Made by a program: the position numbers and the translations under genes. From contig AVPN01000561.1 of the NCBI GenBank assembly GCA_000695325.1, positions 25,959-48,717 on the forward strand: a stretch of DNA of 22,759 nt. The letters are read 5' to 3'. The notes under the pieces were generated by a model that was not told the DNA's origin, did no database searches, and was given only the letters and a program-made list of their open reading frames with translations. Each line of letters begins with the position of its first letter. Position 1 is the stretch's first letter. The DNA is from Pleurobrachia bachei. Taxonomy: Eukaryota > Ctenophora > Tentaculata > Cydippida > Pleurobrachiidae. Positions 1-10,858 of the stretch are shown here, piece after piece.

Positions 1-42
1 CCCAATTAACTATCAACTAACATCCCTTAACCCCCCCCCCAG

Positions 43-514
43 GATATGTTTATATGGAGGGATGCGGAGGGGAAGGTGTCTGCAGCTAACAAGTTCAGCG
101 GTGACAACTACCAACAAGTCACCATCTCCTCTGACACAATTGACAGCAGCAAAGTGAAGGGTCTCAGCCTGAGACTCTTCCATTCTTCACTTCAACCAAT
201 GTCTGAGTCGAGGTAGGTACTTGTGAGTGATTGGATATCCCAGTGGGTACGGGCATGAAGATATATGTTGAGATTGTTGCTGCCCTCATGTCATGTGTTG
301 GTAAAGCAATTACTCCTACCTTGCGGGCACGCTAAAACGGGGTTATTTCGTTACCAATGTCATGTGTTATCACTCCTCAACCAATCGCAACTCTCTCTCA
401 TAAGGTGCACGGAGGGTCTGTGTAAGAATCTGTGTCTGCCCGTTCCTGGTGGCTACCGGTGTGCATGTTCCACTGGCTACCGTCTCTACTATGATGGGGA
501 AACTTGTGACAGCG
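43..514 (+). CDS. Exons for end of a YWTD propeller plus first EGF module
   Basis: Exon 43-212 follows a poly-C/AG acceptor and reads DMFIWRDAEGKV and onward, ending in a split Arg codon. Exon 405-514 completes it and encodes CTEGLCKNLCLPVPGGYRC... up to GETCDSG, a full six-cysteine EGF module of the class that follows LRP propellers. The donor after 514 is GTAAGT. The intron 213-404 holds no other feature. Upstream exons lie outside the window. Confidence 0.85.
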
Positions 515-2247
515 GTAAGTGATATCTAGATAGATCTGTTAAACCTGGCACCTGTAGTATCTTGCAGTTTGAGTTTGTTGTTCAAAAGAGTTTAGAGATT
601 ACCGTGTTACATGGTTCGACTCTCTGTCCAAGAGAGTGTGCAGGGTGTCCCTCTCCTCGCGGGGTCGTACATATTGTACTCCCATGATTTTAACACCCAA
701 CTACCTCAGAACAACGTGACTTGGCGTTGGTAGCATTTGAGGGGCGTATCATGACAATATCTCTCTACCCCATGGAGCCCCTGCCCAATGCCCTGCTGCT
801 TCAGGCGCCTGGAGTAAAGGCCACCTTCTGGGCTATCGACTACCACAAATCATACATATATTTCAACACTGTGTCTGCCAACCCCTTCGAAATGACAATC
901 AAGAAGATGGGCATGTCAGGCGGTGATCCCCAGGTATTTATCATCCACTCTTTTACTGTCTGGCAGCGGCGCCACTCCCCATTTTCAGATCGCACCGCCA
1001 GACAGAGCTCTTTTACATGTTATTCTTTCATTGGGCCAGCTCTCTTTTTGATTCTTTTAAATGATATACAGCATGTTTATAGCATGTTTATAGCTCGCAT
1101 GTTTTCAATACAATCATGGAATGTCTGAAGTCTCCTCGTTTTTGTAACCCCTAACCAGATTTTGTACAAGATTGTGATGAACGAACATAGTGCGGGTGGA
1201 CTGAGCATTGACTGGGTTAATGACAAGATATACTGGGCCCAGGGGCCGACGGTCAGCGTGGGAGACAAGGACGGGACTCATCAGACACCCCTCCTCCAAA
1301 AAGAGGGATTCGATTTTGGGGATATTTTTGTCGATCCGTGTCAGGGTCACATTTATCTGGCCGCACGAGGCAGGGGTATTTATAGGTTAGTGCAGGGTTA
1401 GAGGTAGGGGTATTTATAGGTTAGTGCAGGGTTAGAGGCAAGGGTATTTATAGGTTAGTGAAGCGGCCTGAAGGGCTAGAGGCCAGGGAAGGGTTTTTGT
1501 ACATAGGTTTGAGATATCTCGATCGTTAAACATGCGTTTGACGATGTCCACGGTAGTCTAACTTCTGGTAGGGTTTTGACCAAAATATTTGTATAGATTT
1601 TTTTCGGAGGGGGGGTCGGCCGATATTGGCCTTGAATATAAATAGTGGTAAACACACACTGACAATATCAATAATAAGTTAAACAAACGGGGTCAATAAA
1701 TTAAATAACTATAGATTTAGTCTATTTGGTAGATACTGTCATCATATTTGTATAGATTCAAAATAATTTTGATTAACAGATCTTCTCGATATAATTATCA
1801 TCCGATATTTGCAGGGTATCCTCCGACGGCTCAGCTAGCACGTGGAAGGAGCTGGTTGTGTTTAACGAGACCAAAGGTCTCAACGGGATTTCATTCGATA
1901 AAGATGGCAACAAGTACGTCAAAATAACTAATTAGTAGGAGGGAATTTTGTTAGTGAATACATGCAGAACTACACTTCGTATAGCAGAGCTATCTCATTA
2001 TTTTCCGGGAGGTGTAACTGGTAACGAAGCTCGTCTAGCCCCGATCGAATAACCCTTCTTCTTCTACAGGCTATTCTTTGGGAACGGTCCAGAGTTATAT
2101 CGGGTGAACTTGGATAGTGAACCCATTGAAACGGAGATAATTGTCACCAGGCCAAAGGGGACATCAATCATCAGCACGGATATCTGGGAGTAAGTTGAAT
2201 CTTTATTTTAGTCTTAGATTTGTCTCTATCCATCCTTCTCTAATCTC

Positions 2248-2295
<48 letters not shown>

Positions 2296-5200
2296 CTCCC
2301 TCTCTCTCTCTCTCCCCTCCCTCTCCCTCCATCTCTCTCTCCTTTCAAAATACCCATATCAAATTGAATAAGCTACTCAGTTTAGTTTTCAAAACAAGGT
2401 TTGAAATTACAGCATCCTTAAAACTCAAAACTTAAACCAGCGGTTTTAAAGTATATTTTCAAGGAGTCTTGATCTTGCAACTTTATTCAATTCAAATCAG
2501 TCTCTCTTCTTATGCTTGAGTCAAGTCGACTCGAGGCCGGGTTAGCGGTCCGTCCGCTCGCAGCATGTGTATTACCAATGTTAGGATCACCCTGTCTGGC
2601 CATTGACACCTCGATGCTACATCAGTTATACTATGCATCAGTTTAGAATACCACAAAGTTATCCCATCCCAAAACTTGGTTATAATCTGCATTATCAGGT
2701 TGCCATAGAGAATGGGGTTTAGGACAGAGTTGAGGGGTAGGATAACCATAGAGAAGATGGGGTAGTATGGTGACATATCCACCACCTGGGCGGTATGTAG
2801 AGCACAGCAAATCAGGAAGGGAACCCATGTGATGGTGTCAGTTGTTATTATCATGCTGACCTTTCGATGGAGCACCTTGCTGGGTTGGGCGGTAGATTGG
2901 ATGCTGTTTCGGGTCACTAGGATGGTGATGACGATGTGGCTCACAATCACAATCAGGAATGACGCTACATGGACTGCCAGGGTCAACCAGACGAATAACA
3001 GCTGGGGGTCATCTGGAGTTACGAAGTACTTGAACTGGCAGACAGGATCGTTTGCGTAAAAGGGAACTCGCTTACCAATTATACCCCCGTAGTCGCTGGA
3101 GAACATTTCTGCCACGATTTTACGAATGGAGGACCAAGTCATCATGCTACTAATTTCATTCCTGCGTCGGCCAAAGAAGCCTGCTGCCACCCCGACATGC
3201 TTTCGTTTGGACACGGGACCAAGGAACAATTGCACGCCCGATCCATAACTCAGCCCATTGACAAAATTATCCTCGAAGTATGGGATTAGTGGTACCACAC
3301 TGTGTAGCAGGGCAAAGACCACAATGGACACCATGAGGCAGCGTACAGAGATTCTAGTTCTCCGCTCAACAGCACCGCTTATCTCCATCCTGAGGGCGTT
3401 GAGGGTCCCCTTAATTCGAAACAAGCTCATAGTTGCCATGGCTATGGAAGAGAGAAGGGAGCCCGTGGATGTCATAGTTCCCAGTACTTTACATTGTGGC
3501 GAGGTAGCCCATTCTAGCTGTTGCCCACAAAATCCCCTCCCATAGACCAAGGAATAGCCTGTAATGACAATTAGGTAACAGCTGGTTAGAAGATCCCCAA
3601 TGGAGACCAGTTGTACAAGACTCGCTTGGATAAATGCACCCGTCTTTATAGTACAGTCTCTAAACTCCCGGATCCCATTGATCAGGCTGTAAATGTTGAA
3701 CACCAAGCCCACCAGTCCGAAAGTTGCTCCGGTAATAGTGAATGCGGCGCTTCTCAACACCGTTTTTGTACAGTCTTTATTGCATTCATCGGACAGGTCG
3801 TGACAATCAATCTTCCCATCGCACTTTTGAGTGAGAGCCAGGTAGCTATCGTGAGATGCACATTTGAAGTTGTTAGTGCAATTCCTCTCGTCTGATCCAT
3901 CCCCACAGTTATCCCTCAGATCACACACCGCTTCGTATTGAATACACTTACCATTGCCGCAGGAGAAAACATCATTGTGATATCGATTGTGGTCTTTAAT
4001 GACCATTGTTACGTTTTGGTCCACACCCAAAGCGTATACCTTTCTCTTAATGTTGTGACATGTACCTAAGCTCAACAGTTCGGTGGTAGGGCAGGGCGCA
4101 TTACAGAGACCTTTACAGCTTGCCAAGACGTATGCTTCTCCGTACAGGTGCCTACAGTCTCGATTTTGGTTGACATCAAGAAACGAAAACCGGGAAACTT
4201 CGCCGAAATAAGTGGGGGTTTTCAAAAGTGTTAAGGTGCAGCGAGATCCCTTATAAATTCGAATATCTTGAAGTCCTTTCAGACAAGCTGGATCGTATAC
4301 GGTGGAGTCTGGCATCGTTATTCGATTCCTGGTAATTTCAGGGACTTCAATCGACTTGGTACAAGCGGGTCTTTCCTTTCCACATTCACTTACTATCGAT
4401 GCGGCACCACAAACAGTTGCTGCGCTTTTGAAATTCTCATTGCCATCTGGTCCGCACAGGAAGACTTCATCACAAACGTGGGATGAGTCTGTGTATCTGA
4501 GGGTGTGACCATCCCCGCACATCTGCCAGTCGTCTGCCTCATCCTCTCCCCCCTCACAGTCGATCACTCCGTCCTTTACCCAAACAAAGGGAATTGGAAG
4601 GAGAATCCTCCTCCCGAAGCGTCGGATACACTTCACCACAGATGGATTTCGTTTCATCGAGGTTTGGCTCACAATCTTTCACCTTATCACACAACTTGTG
4701 GCGGTGAACTCGGCACATGAGGCTTACCTGGACACACTGGAGATCCATGCCGTCATCGCAAACACCGGGCATGCCAGGGAGACAGGTCATCAGGGTGGAG
4801 ACGGTACTTGGGTAGCCTCTAATCAGACACTTTCCAGCAACTCGTGCCGGGTCACTGCAGTTTGTTTGATCGTAACCGTTATCACACCACGGCCTTTGGG
4901 AGAAGATCTCGAGATCTTTTGGGAACCGGAATGGAAAGCACCGGGTTCTGTTCGTTAACGGGTAGGTAGTGGTGTTTGACTCCGTAGAGCGACCTTCACA
5001 GAACTCCTCTATATCTTCAGGATGAAGCTGGTCCTTATATAAGCCTGAGACATTGTGAATGTCATTAGACTCACATAACGGAAGGGCGTCTGCTGTGACA
5101 TGAAGCCATGGCAGAATCCTTGTATACGCTCCAGACTGACACACATATCCATAATGGTAGTTGTTGCAGTTCAGCTCCTCAAGGCACCAAAAATTAGTTA

Positions 5201-8200
5201 ACGAGCCCTCATTTAGCAGCTGCTCGTAGTTGATACTGCCATCACATATGTTGTTGCACGTGGTATCGGGGAGGGTCAAGTAATCCATCAACCCCACTCT
5301 CACCGTATCCATGTGTCCAACATCATGATGAACACACGGTAACTTGTCAATCAGCCAGTCCTTCCGGATTTTACTGTCGCCATACATTTCACAAATGTGC
5401 CCGCAATACGGTGCTCGTTCAAACATGTCCGTGGATGTGAAGCATGCTTGGTAGTTGGAAGGATCCCCCGGGCACACCCGATCCAGCCCGGTGGTGAGAT
5501 GCCGGGACACAAACATGTTGAACTTGATGTAGGTGACATTGGATGTCATACACTGGAATTGACCGTTCGCACAGAACCGCTTTAGGAACCCCCCTACTTC
5601 AGTAACGGGACACTGGTCACCTGTGGCATCGCTTGCCAGAAGTAGGTGGGCGATGATGGACAACATATATAATATATGGAATAGCTAGAGGTGATAATGT
5701 TTTTAGAAAACAATACCCAAGTCAAAATATAAGGCGACCTAAAAATATAACCGTCCTGTAGAAAGGACTTGGTTATTGGAGTGAGACATGATAGTATCTT
5801 TGAGGCAATGATCGTATAGTATTTGCTTTATGAAAGGGTTTAAATACCCGGTCAGCGGCCGTTGCACAACCTAACGTGACTCTTCTCAGACTGTTAGTTA
5901 GCCTTATAAGGAACATATCACTTTTGGTTTGATTCTTTTGTTAGTCCATAACTGTTACAAGATGTCTATCAGTTGAATATTCATCAAGCTATTAAAAACA
6001 ATTTCAATGTTTTTAACAAACTAGTTGAATAATCATAAACTGCATTTACAACAATTTAAATAGAGCTGATGAATTAGAATGAGCATCAATATATTCAGGA
6101 GTTTCGTAGAATAGATTACGAGGTTTCAAGCACGAACAAAGCAACAATATTTATTGTGGAATGTAACTTGCCATATAGGATCAACAGATTATTCAATATA
6201 ACAGCTACAGCTATCTTCCGTCCCTATAAATCAAAATCATTATATTGACGTGTCGTTGCCCAAAGAGAATAACTTCAAACCCCCAATCAATATCCGACTG
6301 CTGGATCAGCGACCCAACGGGTTTACACATCTCGTTGGTAAAAAGGTCATCAAAACTTCCAGCCCTTTGACCCAGACTGGATTTTGGAGCAGCTGTTTCA
6401 GAAGGACAAGCCTGGAGATGCAGATAAGGACAGTGACAAAAACTCACTTAGTAAGTGTTGACATTGGTTACCATAGTAGCAAGAACTCACTTAGTAAGTG
6501 TTAACATTAGTTACCATAGTGACAAGAACTACTAGTGGACCCAGACCATCCTACGGATGGCTTACAATCGATTGCTCAGTGAGATCTGATCCTGGGTGGG
6601 ATCCGATCCTAGAGGGATGATCTGATCCTGGGTAAGGTGATGTGATCTGATTGGTGACGGGAATTTTTGGAACTTATTTTCGGATTATTCAGAGCCTGGC
6701 AAGGCCCCCAACCCGAAACCAATCTCAACGCAACAAAACACATTAAATTTTGTTAGTCAACTTGTGTAAAACAACTAAATTATTAATTTATTTACAGTGG
6801 AGTCGGTAAACATTGTTGGCCCAGGCTCCTCCCTTTCCGTGGCGGCAGTTGCTGGCAAGTCCATGCTTGTTGAAGGTCTTCTCAGCCTGGGGTCCACCGA
6901 AGCACTCTCCTCCATCTTGGACAGAGAAAATTTTGAATCCTGAAAGTAAATTTGCGTTAGTTTTCAAATATTATTAAGTTGCTACTGGGAAAAATCCGCG
7001 TCAGAAATGTGAAATATTGGTTACATGTTGTACCATTTTCCTTCCCACCCTCTGGGCGTTTTTTATACGCCGGCAACTAGGACAGGTAGCGAGCTACCAA
7101 TCGGGAATGGTAAATCAAATGGTGTTATGGTATTAACTGATATAACATACCCTTGGCAGCAGCAACATCACGGCATTTCCTGATAGCGTGTCCTCTCTTC
7201 TTGTAGTTGCCCTTCAGAGTAGGGTGTTTTCCCTCCAGGGTTGGGATAGCACGGTCTTTGCTATCCTTCCAGCATCCAATTGCCTGGATTCGGCAATTCT
7301 TAGCCTCAACGACAAATAGCCCGACAAGGGCAACAAGAAGAAGACAAGTAAACCTCATAGTTAGTTAGTAGGGTAGTACGGGGTAATTTGGACCACTTTT
7401 GGCATTCAACTGGTATTTCAAGAGCCATTTATTTACTTAATCAATTAGTTAGCTACTCAATTTGTGCAACTGAACCTTTATCTAGAGCAAACATGTCCGT
7501 GGATGTGAAGCATGCTTGGTAGTTGGAAGGATCCCCCGGGCACACCCGATCCAGCCCGGTGGTGAGATGCCGGGACACAAACATGTTGAACTTGATGTAG
7601 GTGACATTGGATGTCATACACTGGAATTGACCGTTCGCACAGAGCCGCTTTAGGAACCCCCCTACTTCGGTAACGGGACACTGGTCACCTGTGGCATCGC
7701 TTGCCAGAAGTAGGTGGGCGATGATGGACAACATATATATGGAATAGCTAGAGGTGATAATGTTTTTAGAAAACAATACCCAAGTCAAAATATAAGGCGA
7801 CCTAAAAATATAACCGTCCTGTAGAAAGGACTTGGTTATTGGAGTGAGACATGATAGTATCTTTGAGGCAATGATCGTATGGTATTTGCTTTATGAAAGG
7901 GTTTAAATACCCGGTCAGCGGCCGTTGCACAACCTAACGTGACTCTTCTCAGACTGTTAGTTAGCCTTATAAGGAACATATCACTTTTGGTTTGATTCTT
8001 TTGTTAGTCCATAACTGTTACAAGATGTCTATCAGTTGAATATTCATCAAGCTATTAAAAACAATTTCAATGTTTTTAACAAACTAGTTGAATAATCATA
8101 AACTGCATTTACAACAATTTAAATAGAGCTGATGAATTAGAATGAGCATCAATATATTCAGGAGTTTCGTAGAATAGATTACGAGGTTTCAAGCACGAAC

Positions 8201-10819
8201 AAAGCAACAATATTTATTGTGGAATGTAACTTGCCATATAGGATCAACAGATTATTCAATATAACAGCTATCTTCCGTCCCTATAAATCAAAATCATTAT
8301 ATTGACGTGTCGTTGCCCAAAGAGAATAACTTCAAACCCCCAATCAATATCCGACTGCTGGATCAGCGACCCAACGGGTTTACACATCTCGTTGGTAAAA
8401 AGGTCATCAAAACTTCCAGCCCTTTGACCCAGACTGGATTTTGGAGCAGCTGTTTCAGAAGGACAAGCCTGGAGATGCAGATAAGGACAGTGACAAAAAC
8501 TCACTTAGTAAGTGTTGACATTGGTTACCATAGTAGCAAGAACTCACTTAGTAAGTGTTAACATTAGTTACCATAGTGACAAGAACTACTAGTGGACCCA
8601 GACCATCCTACGGATGGCTTACAATCGATTGCTCAGTGAGATCTGATCCTGGGTGGGATCCGATCCTAGAGGGATGATCTGATCCTGGGTAAGGTGATGT
8701 GATCTGATTGGTGACGGGAATTTTTGGAACTTATTTTCGGATTATTCAGAGCCTGGCAAGGCCCCCAACCCGAAACCAATCTCAACGCAACAAAACACAT
8801 TAAATTTTGTTAGTCAACTTGTGTAAAACAACTAAATTATTAATTTATTTACAGTGGAGTCGGTAAACATTGTTGGCCCAGGATCCTCCCTTTCCGTGGC
8901 GGCAGTTGCTGGCAAGTCCATGCTTGTTGAAGGTCTTCTCAGCCTGGGGTCCACCGAAGCACTCTCCTCCATCTTGGACAGAGAAAATTTTGAATCCTGA
9001 AAGTAAATTTGCGTTAGTTTTCAAATATTATTAAGTTGCTACTGGGAAAAATCCGCGTCAGAAATGTGAAATATTGGTTACATGTTGTACCATTTTCCTT
9101 CCCACCCTCTGGGCGTTTTTTATACGCCGGCAACTAGGACAGGTAGCGAGCTACCAATCGGGAATGGTAAATCAAATGGTGTTATGGTATTAACTGATAT
9201 AACATACCCTTGGCAGCAGCAACATCACGGCATTTCACGATAGCGTTTCCTCTCTGCTTGTAGTTGCCCTTCAGAGCAGGGTGTTTTCCCTCCAGGATGG
9301 GGATAGCACGGTCTTTGCTATCCTTCCAGCATCCAATTGCCTGGATTCGGCAATTCTTAGCCTCAACGACAAATAGCCCGACAAGGGCAACAAGAAGAAG
9401 ACAAGTAAACCTCATAGTTAGTTAGTAGGGTAGTACGGGGTAATTTGGACCACTTTTGGCATTCAACTGGTATTTCAAGAGCCATTTATTTACTTAATCA
9501 ATTAGTTAGCTACTCAATTTGTGCAACTGAACCTTTATCTAGAGCCTAAAAACAGATTTACACCGAAAACATAACTTTTAGATAGCTAATTAACCTTGTT
9601 AATGAAGGTAAGTCGGAATATTTTTGGTCGCGAGACACGGGGCAATTCGGACTAGTGGCTTCTACACCAATCACAAGACGCGCATTCAACCACGTGACCG
9701 CGACACACCACATTGCCCCAGCTGTAATTCTGCGATGTAAATCAGACCCAGGTTGGGGCTGGTTACCATAGAAACGAGTATAATGGCGCCATGAGGCCAA
9801 TTTGTATTAACCCCGTGGGGTAATTTGGTCTAGTCCAAATTGCCCCATGGGGCCATCTGGTCTAGTCCAAATTGCCCCGTGGGGCAATCTGGATTACGAC
9901 CGAATTGCCCCCGATTTTTTCGACCGAATTGCCCCAAATTGACCGAATTGCCCCGCTTCATTAAAATGCTAATTAGCTAATTAAATCGAAAGCTAATGTC
10001 ATTTTGATGATGAAACTGGATAGAAAAATATCATATTGTGAAATTCTGACCCTTAATTTAAATAAATATCATAATTAAGTTTACCGAAATAAAGTTTAAC
10101 TTAAAAGTCCTCATTTTTAGTTATTTCACACTAAACACCACAATTTAAAAGTCCCATTTAAATCACTAGTCCACATTGCCCCGTCCTGTGACCACATTGC
10201 CCCACGGTCCAAATTACCCCGTACTACCCTAGTTGGTAGTTGTGAGAACTGATTTGGAGGGCATAAGCACGCATATTAATACCGTCTATAGTGAGTGTAT
10301 AAAGTCTTCTTGATAGTACTTAGCTTAACCCTTCTCCTCTCCTCTGCTTGTGGGGGCAGAGGGGGAGTTGTGCTGTTACACAATACAAGGGGGAAGGGGA
10401 ATTGACACGTGTAACATACACGTCAAAAATTCTAGTGGTTAGTCTCTCCCCCAATCACTGGGTAAGCCGGCGGTGCTTATCTCCGATTCATTCATGAGTC
10501 GGTAGGCATGAGTGCAGAGTGAATGTCCCCTCAAACTGAAATCGACCAAAGCTGTACCAATTTATAGCTCGGTCAACTAGTTGGTTATGAAGTCACCCCA
10601 TTTATTGCATACCTCCAAGAACTATTATAACGGAGTGGTAACTTCATAATTAATTCAACTAGACTGCTTGCATTAGATCCCGAATCAAGATTCGAACCCC
10701 GGGACCATCTGCATGAGAAGCGTGTGTGTTACCACTACACCATATAGGATTTTTTAACATTTTGTATCATTTTTTAACATTTTGTAACATCTTGTAACAT
10801 ATTGCAACATATTGCAACG

Positions 10820-10858
<39 letters not shown>

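Larger units (their letters stand above)
5667..6787. other. Spacer between GPCR promoter and small secreted gene (copy 1; repeated at 7735-8844)
   Basis: AT-rich. It contains the GPCR 5' UTR/promoter and an exon-like + strand stretch (about 6250-6450) that ends at a perfect GTAAGT and is described separately. It also contains a degenerate ~17-bp repeat (GATCTGATCCTGGGT and variants) at 6580-6655. No complete gene is recognised. The equivalent positions in unit 2 are offset by 2,068 to 2,057. Confidence 0.6.
5420..7487. repeat. Tandem duplication, unit 1 (about 2.07 kb)
   Basis: Nearly identical to 7488-9544. It runs from inside the GPCR coding region (codon ~82), through the GPCR promoter and an unassigned spacer, across the whole small secreted gene, to 117 bp inside the TIR element. 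By eye, outside the small gene the two units differ at only three bases plus two short indels (5 bp near 5668, 6 bp near 6207), so the duplication is recent. Confidence 0.92.

Noticed and set aside
316-358. Family of short words GGGTTATTTCGTTACC (also near 2021, 12685, 14144, 14385)
   Set aside because: Matches are short and diverged; no boundaries could be defined.
2141-2371. + strand frame through the CT repeat
   Set aside because: Ser-Leu repeat is just translated (CT)n microsatellite.
2510-5666. GPCR as a processed retrocopy
   Set aside because: No poly(A) tract after the AATAAA and a TATA-like promoter upstream; intronless coding regions are common in this receptor class.
6211-6447. 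- strand 78-codon frame (and its copy at 8268-8504) as a gene
   Set aside because: No signal, domain or splice support; its conservation is explained by the recent duplication.
10678-10749. Functional tRNA-Glu gene
   Set aside because: Boxes A and B are present but anticodon and T stems do not pair properly.
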